64,000 nucleotides of DNA, taken from contig CAWAGP010000001.1 in the NCBI GenBank assembly GCA_963781705.1, positions 806,001 through 870,000 of the forward strand, given 5' to 3'. Positions 24,059 to 33,072 of the stretch are shown here, in pieces; the first letter of the stretch is position 1, and the number at the start of each line of letters is the position of its first letter. The notes beneath the pieces are model-generated. The model made no database searches. It was not told the DNA's origin and saw nothing but the letters and a program-made list of their open reading frames with translations. This DNA comes from JALYGJ01 sp963781705. GTDB lineage: Bacteria > Chloroflexota > Limnocylindria > Limnocylindrales > CSP1-4. The position numbers and the translations under genes were made by a program.

Positions 24059-26098
24059 ATGTCAATGAAACCGTGGCTGCACGGGCGCAAGCTGGGCGAC
24101 CGGCGCGTGCGCGTCGAGCGTCCACATGCGCAGTTCTTCCGCTACACCGGCCCGGGCACTCTCGTCGCGCGCGAGTCGGCCTCGGCGCCGCGCACGGCCA
24201 CCGGGCGGTTGGCGGAGCGCGCGCGGCACATGCTCTTCGGGCGCAAGCTGTCGACCCACGAGGAGATCTCGGAGCGATTGTCGAAGCTGAAGGCGCTGGC
24301 CATCTTCAGCTCCGACCCGATCAGCTCATCGGCCTACGCGACCGAGGAGATCCTGCGCGTCCTGGTGCTGGCTGGCGCCAGCGCGCTGCTGCTCAGCCTG
24401 CCCATCGCCATCGCCGTGTCGCTGTTGCTGGCGGTGGTCTCGTTCAGCTACCGGCAGATCGTCTTCGCCTACCCCAACGGTGGCGGCGACTATGCCGTCG
24501 CCCGACGCAATCTGCCGGCAATCGCGTCGCTCATCGTCGCCGCCGCGCTGCTGCTCGACTACGTCATGACCGTAGCCGTGTCGACCGCGTCGGCCGCAGA
24601 GCAGGTCATCTCCGCCTTCCCGTCGCTGGCGCCGATCCAGCTGGGCCTGGGCGTGGCCTCGATCGTCATCATCACCATCGGCAACCTGCGCGGCCTGCGC
24701 GAGTCGGGCAACATCTTCGCCATCCCGACCTACCTGTTCGTCGGCTCGGCGCTGCTGATGATCGCGATCGGCCTGTACCGCATCGTCATCAACGGCGAGG
24801 GCACCCCGGCGCCCACGCCGCTGCCCGGTGCGCCGGGTGTCCCGGAGGCAGTCGGACTACTGCTCTTGATCAAGGCCTTCGCATCCGGTTCGGTGGCCCT
24901 GACTGGCACCGAAGCGATCGCCAACGGCGTGCCGGCCTTCAAGCCACCCGAACCGCGCAACGCGGCGATTACGCTGAGCGCCGTGGCCGCTCTGCTGGCC
25001 ATCCTGTTCATCGGCATCACATTCGTCGCCGACTCGTTCGGCGTCGTGCCGATCATCGACCCGGTCCACAAGACGGTGATCAGCCAGGTGGCCGCGATCG
25101 CCTACGGTGAGAACTCGATCGGTTTCTACCTGTTCCAGACCTTCACCGCGCTGATCCTCTTCCTGGCCGCAAACACCAGCTACAACGCTTTCCCACGCCT
25201 TGCTGCCATCCTCGCCCGCGACGGCTACATGCCGCGCCAGATGAGCTTCCGCGGCGACCGCCTGGCATTCAACCTGGGCATCGTCGTGCTGAGCATCGTG
25301 GCGCTCACCTTGCTGCTCGCCTTCGGCGGTGAGACGCATGCGCTCATCCCGCTGTACTCGGTCGGCGTGTTCGTCGCCTTCACCATCGGCCAGTCGGGCA
25401 TGATCGTGCACTGGCTGCGTGAGCGCCCACCCGGCTGGCGGCGGCGCATGTCGATCAACCTGCTCGGCTTCCTGATGACCGGCGTGGTGGCTGTCGTCGT
25501 GCTCATCGCCAAGGCGCCCGGGTCACTGTTGGTGGCGCTGATCATTCCCGCGCTGGTGTTGATGATGCTGTTCATCAACCGCCAGTACCGCGCCTCGGCA
25601 GAGCATTTGACGGTGCGCGCCGACGCAGTGATTCCCCCGCCACGGCGCGACGAACGCGTGATCGTGCCTGTGCCGGGCATCACGCGCGCGGTCGTGCAGG
25701 CGGTCAATGTCGCCCGGTCCATCGCCCCGGACGTGCGCGCGGTGCTCATATCGGATGAACCGGACGAAACCGTCGACCTGCGCGATCGCTGGGAACGGCA
25801 GTTGCCCGATGTGCCGCTGGTCATCGTCGAGTCACCCTATCGGGCGCTGGTCGGACCGATGCTCGCTTATCTCGACGTGCTGGACCAGACGTGGCCCGAT
25901 GACCGGGAGCTGCCGGTGACCTTCGTGGTCATTCCCGAATACGTCGCTCGCCACTGGTGGGAGAGGCTCCTCTACAACCAGTCGGCGAACCGTTTGCGCC
26001 GCGCCCTGATCGGCCGGCCGCACACCGTCGTCGTCAACGTTCCCTATCGCCGCGAGGATCAGGAGGGGCCAAACCGGTCAGCCCCAGAGCAGGTGTAA
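24059..26098 (+). CDS. kimA: KimA-type high-affinity potassium transporter (APC family)
   Basis: This 679-residue membrane protein has about 12 helices and a C-terminal cytoplasmic domain from about residue 510. Diagnostic segments are SSDPISSSAYATEE (84-97), YPNGGGDYAVARRNLP, LLLDYVMTVAVSTASAAEQV, SVALTGTEAIANGVPAFKPP and NTSYNAFPRLAAILARDGYMP. These match KimA (YdaO) potassium/proton symporters rather than amino-acid permeases, although many databases label the family amino-acid permease. No c-di-AMP riboswitch is seen upstream. It heads an operon with a universal stress protein and two TrkA/CeoB-type subunits, which supports potassium as substrate. Confidence 0.85.
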   Translation: MSMKPWLHGRKLGDRRVRVERPHAQFFRYTGPGTLVARESASAPRTATGRLAERARHMLFGRKLSTHEEISERLSKLKALAIFSSDPISSSAYATEEILRVLVLAGASALLLSLPIAIAVSLLLAVVSFSYRQIVFAYPNGGGDYAVARRNLPAIASLIVAAALLLDYVMTVAVSTASAAEQVISAFPSLAPIQLGLGVASIVIITIGNLRGLRESGNIFAIPTYLFVGSALLMIAIGLYRIVINGEGTPAPTPLPGAPGVPEAVGLLLLIKAFASGSVALTGTEAIANGVPAFKPPEPRNAAITLSAVAALLAILFIGITFVADSFGVVPIIDPVHKTVISQVAAIAYGENSIGFYLFQTFTALILFLAANTSYNAFPRLAAILARDGYMPRQMSFRGDRLAFNLGIVVLSIVALTLLLAFGGETHALIPLYSVGVFVAFTIGQSGMIVHWLRERPPGWRRRMSINLLGFLMTGVVAVVVLIAKAPGSLLVALIIPALVLMMLFINRQYRASAEHLTVRADAVIPPPRRDERVIVPVPGITRAVVQAVNVARSIAPDVRAVLISDEPDETVDLRDRWERQLPDVPLVIVESPYRALVGPMLAYLDVLDQTWPDDRELPVTFVVIPEYVARHWWERLLYNQSANRLRRALIGRPHTVVVNVPYRREDQEGPNRSAPEQV

Positions 26099-26111
26099 CC
26101 TTCCGCGCGGA

Positions 26112-26624
26112 ATGTCAGACCCACAGACTCGACGTGCGTTCAAGAAGGCCGTGCTGGGATTGAATGGTGCGTCGACCGATGAGATCGTCGTGCACCTGGG
26201 TTGCCAGCTCGCCAAGCCGAACTCGGCCGAGCTGGTGGCCGTGCACGTCATCGAGGTCGACTGGAGCCACGAGCTGTCCGACGAGCTCACAGCCGAGAAC
26301 GATGCCGCCTCGGCCATCCTCGACCTGGCGGAGGGCATCGCCGAGCACTACCGAGTCAAGTTGTCGGGTGATCTGCTTCAGGCGCGCGAGGTAGCTGCTG
26401 CCCTCGTGGACGAAGCGGTCGAGTTGCAGGCCGACGCGATCATCGTCGGCCTTCCGTACCGCAAGCGCTTCGGCGGCGACTTCGCCATGGGCGATACGAT
26501 CCCGTACATCTTCCAGAACGCGCCGTGCCAGGTCATCGTCGTTCGCGAGCCGGTCGCCGTCACCGAGATCGCCAGCGTGGCGACCGGGCGGCAGGCCGAC
26601 TGGTCGCCGGTGGGGGCTGCCTGA
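26112..26624 (+). CDS. Universal stress protein (UspA-like) domain protein
   Basis: This 170-residue protein has the Usp alpha/beta fold. An N-terminal KAVLGLNGA strand is followed by VAVHVIEV, an ADAIIVGLP strand and a C-terminal NAPCQVIVVREP strand. The nucleotide loop (GLPYRKRFGGDFAMGDT) deviates from the classical G-x2-G-x9-G-S/T pattern, so ATP binding is uncertain. Between KimA and CeoB, it could be a soluble regulator of potassium uptake. Its stop shares one base with the next start. Confidence 0.8.
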   Translation: MSDPQTRRAFKKAVLGLNGASTDEIVVHLGCQLAKPNSAELVAVHVIEVDWSHELSDELTAENDAASAILDLAEGIAEHYRVKLSGDLLQAREVAAALVDEAVELQADAIIVGLPYRKRFGGDFAMGDTIPYIFQNAPCQVIVVREPVAVTEIASVATGRQADWSPVGAA

Positions 26625-27205
26625 TGGCCGAGGCGCAGCAGAAGTCACGGGCGATCATCGTCGGCTGCGGCCGGGTGGGTGCCGAGCTGGCCGAGCGGCT
26701 GGCGCGCAGCGGCCACGACGTCACCATCGTCGACGTCAGCACGCACGCGTTCAACCGCCTGGAGCCCGATTTCCCCGGCAGCGCGGTGCGCGCCGACGGG
26801 ACCGACGAGGACGTGCTGCGCCGGCTGGGCACGCAGGACGCCGACATGTTCTTCGCGCTGACCGAGGGCGACAATCGCAATGTCCTGGCGGCGCAGCTGG
26901 CGACCGAGACGTTCGGCGTGTCCAAGGTGGTCGCCAAGGTCAACGATCCGGTACGTGCCGAGGCATACACGATGCTCGGCCTGGCCACCATCTGCCGGAC
27001 CAGGTTGATCGTGGATGCACTTTCGCAGTACGTCGGCCTGGAGCCCGACCCGGGCGCCGACGGCGTTCGCAAGCCGCAGCGCGCGCATGATCAGCGCGAA
27101 CCGGAGGACGCATTGCCGGAGGCAAGCGCAGCCGACGCCGGCCGGCCAGCACCGCTGGCGGGCGCGACCGAGGCCGGGCTGACGGCGCAGGCAGTGGAGC
27201 GCTAG
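26624..27205 (+). CDS. ceoB: TrkA-N (RCK) potassium-uptake subunit CeoB
   Basis: This 193-residue protein has a Rossmann RCK domain: IIVGCGRVGAELAERLARSG binds NAD(H) or an adenine nucleotide, and TIVDVS carries the acidic ribose-binding residue. ALTEGDNRNVLAAQLA is typical of TrkA-N. The TrkA-C domain is missing, replaced by a disordered acidic tail. Together with the next gene it matches the ceoB-ceoC pair known from actinobacteria. ATG 26624 overlaps the Usp stop by one base. Confidence 0.88.
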   Translation: MAEAQQKSRAIIVGCGRVGAELAERLARSGHDVTIVDVSTHAFNRLEPDFPGSAVRADGTDEDVLRRLGTQDADMFFALTEGDNRNVLAAQLATETFGVSKVVAKVNDPVRAEAYTMLGLATICRTRLIVDALSQYVGLEPDPGADGVRKPQRAHDQREPEDALPEASAADAGRPAPLAGATEAGLTAQAVER

Positions 27206-27898
27206 ATGTACATCGTCGTCGTCGGCGGGGGGAAGGTCGGCTACTACCTGGCCCGCGAGCTGCTCGAAGCCGGCCACGAGTTGGTCATTCTCGAGAAGAA
27301 CCCCCAGCGCGCGCGGCAGATAACCGACGAGCTGGGCAGTATCGTGCTCAACCGTGACGGCTCGGAGGGCAAGCACCTGGCCGAGGCAGGCGCCAACCGC
27401 GCCGCCATCGTCGCCGCGGTGACCGGCGATGACGAGGACAACCTGGTCGTTTGCCAGATGGCCAAACACCACTTCGACGTGCCGCGCACGATCGCGCGCG
27501 TGAACAATCCCAAGAACGAAGACCTGTTCCGCCACCTGGGCGTGGACGAGATCATCAGTCCGACGCGGATGGCGCTCGGCTCGATCGAGCAGGACATCCC
27601 CGTTCACGAGCTCCTGCACCTGGCGCAGCTCAAAGGCGGCGAGTTCTCGTTGCTCGAAGCCCAGATCACCGACGGTTCGCCGGCGGTCGGCCGACGCCTC
27701 TCGGAGATTGCCCTGCCCGAGGGCTGCTCGATCTTCCTGCTCCTGCGCGGCAGCACGGTTCTGCCGGCCCGCGCGGATACCGTGTTCGAGGCCGGTGACA
27801 AGGTCCTGGCGGTATCGCGCAGTGACGACGAGGACTCGCTGCGGCGCGAGCTGATCGGCGAGGATGAGTCGACCGAGCCGGTGCCCGCTGGCCGGTGA
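27206..27898 (+). CDS. ceoC: TrkA (RCK) potassium-uptake subunit CeoC
   Basis: This 230-residue protein has a TrkA-N domain (VVVGGGKVGYYLARELLEAGHE, residues 3-24) and a complete C-terminal TrkA-C domain ending at LAVSRSDDEDSL. It starts immediately after the ceoB stop (TAG-ATG). CeoB and CeoC probably assemble into a ring that senses NADH, ATP or c-di-AMP and gates a potassium transporter. No TrkH/KtrB channel gene is present, so KimA is the natural candidate partner; this is inference. Confidence 0.9.
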   Translation: MYIVVVGGGKVGYYLARELLEAGHELVILEKNPQRARQITDELGSIVLNRDGSEGKHLAEAGANRAAIVAAVTGDDEDNLVVCQMAKHHFDVPRTIARVNNPKNEDLFRHLGVDEIISPTRMALGSIEQDIPVHELLHLAQLKGGEFSLLEAQITDGSPAVGRRLSEIALPEGCSIFLLLRGSTVLPARADTVFEAGDKVLAVSRSDDEDSLRRELIGEDESTEPVPAGR

Positions 27899-28757
27899 CG
27901 CTGCGTCCGATCTGACGACACCCGACCTGCCCGCGGCGCGACCGTCGGCCGCGGCCGTGCTGCGCCGGTCGCTCGTCGTGTGGGGGCTGGGACATCTTGC
28001 GCTGGGCGACCGGCGCGGCCTTTTCCTGCTGATCCTGCAACCCGTCCTGTTGGTCGGCCTGTTGCTGCTGTCCCTCCAGTTGATGGACGGCACCCGCTGG
28101 CTGATCATCTTCCCGCCGCTCGCGTTCGTCCTGGTGCTGTGGCTGGCCCAGGCCGTGCACGCCTACCAGTTGGCGCTGCGACTCGGCGCCGAGCCGCGCG
28201 GCGAGGCCCAGGTCGCACTGTTCCTGCCCGTAGCGGTGGCGCTGCTGACGCTGTACTGGCTGTACGGCGGCAGCCACGGCTCACCCACGGCGACGGTCGA
28301 GGAATACGCGCTGGATTGGATGGCATCGCGCTCGACGCCCGCCAGCCAGTTGTTCGTGACACCGCCATCAACCGACGCGCTGGACGCGCAATGGCAGGCC
28401 GAGGACGCTTATCTGCAGGCCCGCGTGGCGGACGCGGCCGAACGCTTCGGACCGGGCAGCGGGCTGCACCCCGAGACGCCGTTCGCCAACCTGCGTTTCA
28501 ACGCCGCGCAGCAGGAGCACGCCGACGTCGCCGTGGTGACGATCGAGATCGTGCGCCAGCGGGAGATCCAGACGACGATCCTGGGCATCATCCCTACTGC
28601 CAGCCAAGAGACCGTGTCCGTGGAGGAGGCCGGCGTCATCACTGTCCGGCTTGTCCCTGAGCAACCGCTCGACTGGCTGCCGATGGGTCAACTCGGTTCG
28701 TCGGCGTGGCTGATCGAGGACGTCGCCATCCCCGGACCGTCTGCAATCGCGCCCTAG
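27864..28757 (+). CDS. Membrane protein with extracytoplasmic domain, unknown function
   Basis: This 297-residue protein has four hydrophobic helices in its first 140 residues, starting with VVWGLGHLALGDRRGLFLLIL. This Gly-rich motif recalls small TM2-type membrane proteins. Residues 145-297 form a soluble domain without recognisable motif. The start at 27864 overlaps ceoC by 35 bases and is uncertain because no later ATG or GTG precedes the first helix. It may be the last gene of the potassium operon. Confidence 0.65.
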   Translation: MSRPSRCPLAGDAASDLTTPDLPAARPSAAAVLRRSLVVWGLGHLALGDRRGLFLLILQPVLLVGLLLLSLQLMDGTRWLIIFPPLAFVLVLWLAQAVHAYQLALRLGAEPRGEAQVALFLPVAVALLTLYWLYGGSHGSPTATVEEYALDWMASRSTPASQLFVTPPSTDALDAQWQAEDAYLQARVADAAERFGPGSGLHPETPFANLRFNAAQQEHADVAVVTIEIVRQREIQTTILGIIPTASQETVSVEEAGVITVRLVPEQPLDWLPMGQLGSSAWLIEDVAIPGPSAIAP

Positions 28758-28837
28758 AAAGCGCCACACTCGGCCCGCCCGAGCCTCTCCCGGGGCGCAC
28801 GGGCAACATGTATTTTGGACTCTTCACCTACAGCAAC

Positions 28838-28867
28838 CTTGACAACACCATTGTCATGGTTTACTTT
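28838..28867 (+). promoter_or_regulatory. Promoter with HAIR-like operator for the hspR-lon-cbpA-clpB operon
   Basis: CTTGACA (28838-28844), seven bases, then TGTCATG (28852-28858) forms an inverted repeat with the same arm length and 7-base spacer as the HspR operator HAIR (CTTGAGT-N7-ACTCAAG). The left arm contains TTGACA (28839-28844), a perfect -35 box. TACTTT at 28862-28867 is a possible -10 with a 17-bp spacer. HspR bound here would cover the -35 region and repress its own operon, as in actinobacteria. Confidence 0.6.
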
Positions 28868-28930
28868 CCCGATCGCGCCGATCCGGGCGCCCTGAAGCAA
28901 CCACAAACTGAAGGCATAAGAGGTTGTGCC

Positions 28931-29017
28931 ATGACTCTCATCCGTCATCCGCGTCCATTCGGTGAATCGCTCTCGCTGCGCCAGGCGATGGACCGCCAGA
29001 CCGACCAGGCCGCCTGA
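28931..29017 (+). pseudogene. Vestigial Hsp20 N-terminus (28 codons) in the hspR leader
   Basis: This short frame reads MTLIRHPRPFGESLSLRQAM and then eight more residues before a TGA. It closely resembles the start of small heat-shock proteins (M-x-L-x-R-x-P-F-x-E-L-x-S-L-R-x-A-M-D-R). The alpha-crystallin domain that should follow is absent. AGAGG lies seven bases before the ATG. Its stop is five bases before the hspR GTG. It is probably the remnant of a deleted hsp20 gene and may now act as a translated leader for hspR. Confidence 0.6.
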
Positions 29018-29022
29018 ACGAA

Positions 29023-29424
29023 GTGGCAGATCGACACGCGGACGAGCGGCCCGGGCGGGACCCACAGCGGCCCGTCTACGTCATCAGCGTGGCGGCCGAG
29101 CTCGTCCGGGTCCATCCGCGAACGCTGCGCATCTACGAGTTGGAGGGGTTGGTATGTCCGGCACGCACCCCCAGCAACATCCGGCTCTACTCGGAAAACG
29201 ACATTCGCCGGGTGCTGTGGATACGGCACCTGACCCGTAACCTGGGCGTCAATCTGGCTGGCGTACGCGTCCTGTTCGAGCTCGAGGAACGGCTGGGCAT
29301 GCGCATCCTCGAGACACTCTACGAAGACCGCCGGCGCGCCGACGAGGCGGCTGAGGCGGCCCTCAACGACCCCGATATCGAGACAACCGACATCAACGAC
29401 CACCGCGCGGCGGCCAACCGCTGA
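29023..29424 (+). CDS. hspR: HspR-type MerR-family heat-shock repressor
   Basis: This 133-residue regulator is of the MerR/HspR class. YVISVAAELVRVHPRTLRIYE is its winged helix-turn-helix start, followed by GLVCPARTPSNIRLYSENDI and the HspR hallmark LGVNLAGVRVL. HspR usually represses dnaK, clpB and lon with DnaK as co-repressor. Here it precedes lon, a J-protein gene and clpB. The start is GTG 29023 without a strong ribosome site of its own, so it probably depends on translation of the short upstream Hsp20-like frame. The C-terminus is acidic. Confidence 0.9.
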   Translation: MADRHADERPGRDPQRPVYVISVAAELVRVHPRTLRIYELEGLVCPARTPSNIRLYSENDIRRVLWIRHLTRNLGVNLAGVRVLFELEERLGMRILETLYEDRRRADEAAEAALNDPDIETTDINDHRAAANR

Positions 29425-29453
29425 CACTGCGCACGCGAGCCTCAAGGAGCGAA

Positions 29454-31982
29454 ATGAGCGAGACAACCAAGCCCGAAGAGCAGATCGAACCCGAGCAGAA
29501 CCCCGCCGAGGCGTCGTCCGGCGTGCGCGAGCTGCCGCTGGTCGCCCTGCGCGAGACGGTGATCTTCCCGGAGATGATCGTGCCGCTGCAGGTTGGCCGC
29601 GACAAGTCGGTCCAGGCCCTCAACAAGGCCGTCGCCGACAGCTCGCCGATCGTGCTCGTCACGCAGCGCCAGGCCGACCACGAGGACATCACCGACCCAT
29701 CCCAGCTGTACGGCATCGGCACACTGGCAAAGATCGCCCAGGTCGTCCAGCTACAGGACGGCACGGTGCGCGCCATCGTCCAGGGCCAGCAGCGCCTGCG
29801 GCTGATCGACTTCGTCACGGCGGAGCCGTTCATCCTCGCCCGTGTGGAGACGCTCGAGGAGCAGGCACCGGCCGGGCTGGAGGCACAGGCGCTGGTGCGC
29901 AGCGTCCAGGCACAGATCGAGCAGTACGTGCAGGCAGGGGCGCCGGTGCCGCCCGAGGCGGCGGTCGCAGCACGCAACATCACCGAGCCGGGCCTGCTGG
30001 CCGACATGATCGCGTACAGCCCGGACATGTCCACGGAGCAGCGCCAGGAGCTGCTCGAGACGATCGACGTGCACGAACGCCTCAAGCTGGTGTCGACCTT
30101 CCTCGGCCGCCAGATCGAGATCCTCGAGCTGAAGGGCAAGATCCAGTCCGAAGTCAAGTCCGAGATGGACAAGACCCAGCGCGAATACATCCTGCGCGAG
30201 CAGCTCAAGGCAATCCAGCGCGAGCTGGGCGAGGACGACCCGCAGCAGGCCGAGATCAACGAGTTGCGCGAGAAGGTCGACCAGGCCGGCATGCCCGACG
30301 AGATCAAGGCCCGCGCGATCAAGGAAGTCGACCGCATGAGCCGCATCCCGTCGGCATCGCCCGAGGTGGGCGTCATTCGGACATACGTCGACTGGCTGGT
30401 TGGCCTGCCGTGGAATGTCACCACGGACGATCGGCTCGATCTCAAGGAAGCGGCCAAGATCCTCGACGAGGACCACTACGGCCTCGAGAAGGTCAAGGAA
30501 CGCATCCTCGAGTACCTGGCGGTGCGCAGCCTGGCGGAGAAGATCCGCAGTCCGATCCTCGCCTTCATCGGTCCGCCAGGCGTGGGCAAGACCTCGCTGG
30601 GCAAGTCGGTCGCACGCGCGATGGGCCGCAAGTTTGTGCGCATGAGCCTCGGCGGGATCCACGACGAAGCCGAGATCCGTGGCCACCGGCGAACCTACAT
30701 CGGCGCGCTGCCCGGACGCATCATCCAGAACGTCAAGACCGCCGGCACGAACAACCCGGTGTTCATGCTCGACGAGGTCGACAAGATCGGCATGGATTTC
30801 CGTGGCGATCCGTCGTCGGCACTGCTCGAGGTGCTCGACCCGGAGCAGAACAACACCTTCCAGGACAACTACCTCGAGGTGCCGTTCGACCTGTCGCGGG
30901 TGCTATTCATCGCCACCGGCAACCTGCTCGATCCCATCCCGCCCGCGCTGCGCGACCGGATGGAGATCATCCAGCTGCCCGGTTACACGCAGCAGGAAAA
31001 GATGGAGATCGGCAAGCGCTTCCTGATCCCCAAGCAGCTCGAGAACCATGGCCTGTCGGGCAAGAAGCTTGAGTTCACCGACGAAGCGATGATCGAGCTG
31101 GTGCAGGCCTACACCAAGGAGGCCGGCGTCCGCAATCTCGAGCGCGAGCTCGCCAACATCATGCGCAAGGTCGCTCGGCAGGTCGCCGAGGGCCGCAAGC
31201 GCAAGGTCACGGTGGACGTCAAGCGACTGGAGGAGTACCTGGGTCCGCCGCGCTGGGAGTACGGCGAACTGGAGACTGAGAATCAGATCGGTGCTGCCAC
31301 CGGTCTGGTGGTGACCGAGGTCGGCGGCGACGTCGTATCGGTCGAGGTCACCCGCATGCCCGGCAAGGAGGACTTCATCCTGACCGGCCAGCTGGGCGAG
31401 GTGATGCGCGAGTCGGCGCGAGCCGGCCTGTCGTGGATCCGTGCCCACGCCAGCGAACTGGGCATCGAGCGCGAGGCGTTCGAAAAGAACACCCTGCATA
31501 TCCATGTGCCGGCCGGTGCCATCCCCAAGGACGGCCCGTCGGCGGGCATCACCATGGCCCTGGCAATGGTGAGCGCGTTCACGGGCATCCCGGTCCACAA
31601 GGACGTGGCGATGACCGGCGAGATCACCCTGCGCGGCCGCGTCCTGCCCATCGGCGGCCTCAAGAGCAAGATCCTCGCCGCGCACCTGTCGGGGGCCAAG
31701 GCGGTCATCCTGCCGCTCAAGAACCAGAAGGACCTGGTGGACATTCCCCAGGAGATCCGCAAGCAGCTCAAGCTGATCCTGGTGAGCACGATGGAGCAGG
31801 TGCTCGAGCACGCGCTGATCCGCATGCCAAAGCCCCTGGAGGCCACTCCAGGCGGTGAGCCCGGCAAGGACGAGCAATCCGGCCAGAAGACACCGACGCC
31901 CGACAAGATCCGTGGCGGCTTCCCCGCCTCGGATCAGCCGCCGGCCATCGCGGCCGGACTGGAGGCGGGCGCCGGCGGCTGA
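29454..31982 (+). CDS. lon: ATP-dependent protease Lon
   Basis: This 842-residue protease degrades misfolded and regulatory proteins in the cytoplasm. An N-terminal substrate domain (residues 25-220) is followed by a coiled coil rich in KTQREYILREQLKAIQREL. The AAA+ module has Walker A GPPGVGKTS near residue 372 and Walker B VFMLDEVDKI. The protease domain has the catalytic Ser696 in KDGPSAGITMA and Lys739 in GGLKSKI. AAGGAG lies upstream of ATG 29454. The C-terminal 40 residues are a Gly/Ala/Pro-rich extension. Repression by HspR is likely. Confidence 0.96.
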   Translation: MSETTKPEEQIEPEQNPAEASSGVRELPLVALRETVIFPEMIVPLQVGRDKSVQALNKAVADSSPIVLVTQRQADHEDITDPSQLYGIGTLAKIAQVVQLQDGTVRAIVQGQQRLRLIDFVTAEPFILARVETLEEQAPAGLEAQALVRSVQAQIEQYVQAGAPVPPEAAVAARNITEPGLLADMIAYSPDMSTEQRQELLETIDVHERLKLVSTFLGRQIEILELKGKIQSEVKSEMDKTQREYILREQLKAIQRELGEDDPQQAEINELREKVDQAGMPDEIKARAIKEVDRMSRIPSASPEVGVIRTYVDWLVGLPWNVTTDDRLDLKEAAKILDEDHYGLEKVKERILEYLAVRSLAEKIRSPILAFIGPPGVGKTSLGKSVARAMGRKFVRMSLGGIHDEAEIRGHRRTYIGALPGRIIQNVKTAGTNNPVFMLDEVDKIGMDFRGDPSSALLEVLDPEQNNTFQDNYLEVPFDLSRVLFIATGNLLDPIPPALRDRMEIIQLPGYTQQEKMEIGKRFLIPKQLENHGLSGKKLEFTDEAMIELVQAYTKEAGVRNLERELANIMRKVARQVAEGRKRKVTVDVKRLEEYLGPPRWEYGELETENQIGAATGLVVTEVGGDVVSVEVTRMPGKEDFILTGQLGEVMRESARAGLSWIRAHASELGIEREAFEKNTLHIHVPAGAIPKDGPSAGITMALAMVSAFTGIPVHKDVAMTGEITLRGRVLPIGGLKSKILAAHLSGAKAVILPLKNQKDLVDIPQEIRKQLKLILVSTMEQVLEHALIRMPKPLEATPGGEPGKDEQSGQKTPTPDKIRGGFPASDQPPAIAAGLEAGAGG

Positions 31983-32004
31983 CCCCCGTCGCCCCCGACG
32001 GCGG

Positions 32005-33072
32005 ATGGAATACCGCGACTACTACGCCACTCTGGGAGTGCCGCGCGCAGCGAGCCAGGCCGACATCAAGAAGGCCTTCCGTAAGCTGGCGCGGCAATAC
32101 CACCCTGATGTCAACAAGGGCAAGCCAGAATCCGAGCAACGCTTCAAAGAGATCAGCGAAGCCAACGAGGTCCTGTCGGACCCCGAGAAGCGCAAGCTAT
32201 ACGACCAATTGGGACAGAACTGGCAGGCCTATCAACAGGGCGGCGCGGCCGGCGGAGCGGCGCCCGGCGGCCGCGCGGGTCAGCCGTTCACTGGCTTCGG
32301 CGGCTTCGATCCCGGCAGCGGCGGCGTCCGCTTCGAATACCACGGCGACCCCGAGGACCTGGCCGGCTTCAGTGACTTCTTCCGCACCTTCTTCGGTGGC
32401 GGCTTCGACGAGCCCTCGTTCGCGACGACCAGTTTCGGCAGCGGCCGCGGCAGCGCGACGCGTACCCAATCGCGCGCACGTGGGCAGGCGCAGACACTCG
32501 AGGACCTGCTCGCAGCCAACGCACCGGGCACGAGCCGGACGCCGAGTTCCCGCGGCGGCAGTCGGCCGCGCCTCGAAGCCGCGACCGAGGTAACCCTGGA
32601 AGACGTCGCCAACGGCACCAAGCGGCTGCTCGACGTTGGCGGTAAGCGCATCGAGGTCAACATTCCCCCCGGCGTCGCCGACGGCCAGCGCATCCGCTTC
32701 TCGCGCGTCGCACCCAACGGCGGCGACGTGTACCTGCGGGTCAAGCTGAAGCCGCACAAGATCTTCACGCGCTCGGGCGCGGACCTGACGCGCGAACTCG
32801 AGCTCACGCTGCGGGAAGCACTGCTGGGCGCCGAAGTTCCAGTCAGCACCCTGAGCGGCCGGGTGTTGCTGCGCATCCCACCAGAGACCCAGAACGGAAG
32901 GATGTTCCGGCTGGCCGGCAAGGGCCTGCCGCGCTTTCGCGCGGAGGGCCATGGCGACCTATACGTGAAGGTGCGTCCGATGCTGCCGACCAACCTCAGC
33001 CCGGAAGCACGCGCTGCGGCCGAGCGCTTCGTCGACCTCGCCAGCAAGCGAAAGGACACGACTGACCGATGA
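32005..33072 (+). CDS. cbpA: DnaJ-class co-chaperone (CbpA type, no zinc finger)
   Basis: This 355-residue J-protein stimulates DnaK. The J domain covers residues 4-70 with YYATLGVPRAASQADIKKAF and the HPD triad in ARQYHPDVNKG. A long Gly/Phe-rich linker follows, and two C-terminal beta-sandwich domains start near residue 190. The four CxxCxGxG zinc repeats of DnaJ are absent, so it is a CbpA-type protein. ATG 32005 fits the family start; an open frame reaches back to 31855 but only adds a disordered Arg-rich stretch. It overlaps clpB by four bases. Confidence 0.93.
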   Translation: MEYRDYYATLGVPRAASQADIKKAFRKLARQYHPDVNKGKPESEQRFKEISEANEVLSDPEKRKLYDQLGQNWQAYQQGGAAGGAAPGGRAGQPFTGFGGFDPGSGGVRFEYHGDPEDLAGFSDFFRTFFGGGFDEPSFATTSFGSGRGSATRTQSRARGQAQTLEDLLAANAPGTSRTPSSRGGSRPRLEAATEVTLEDVANGTKRLLDVGGKRIEVNIPPGVADGQRIRFSRVAPNGGDVYLRVKLKPHKIFTRSGADLTRELELTLREALLGAEVPVSTLSGRVLLRIPPETQNGRMFRLAGKGLPRFRAEGHGDLYVKVRPMLPTNLSPEARAAAERFVDLASKRKDTTDR

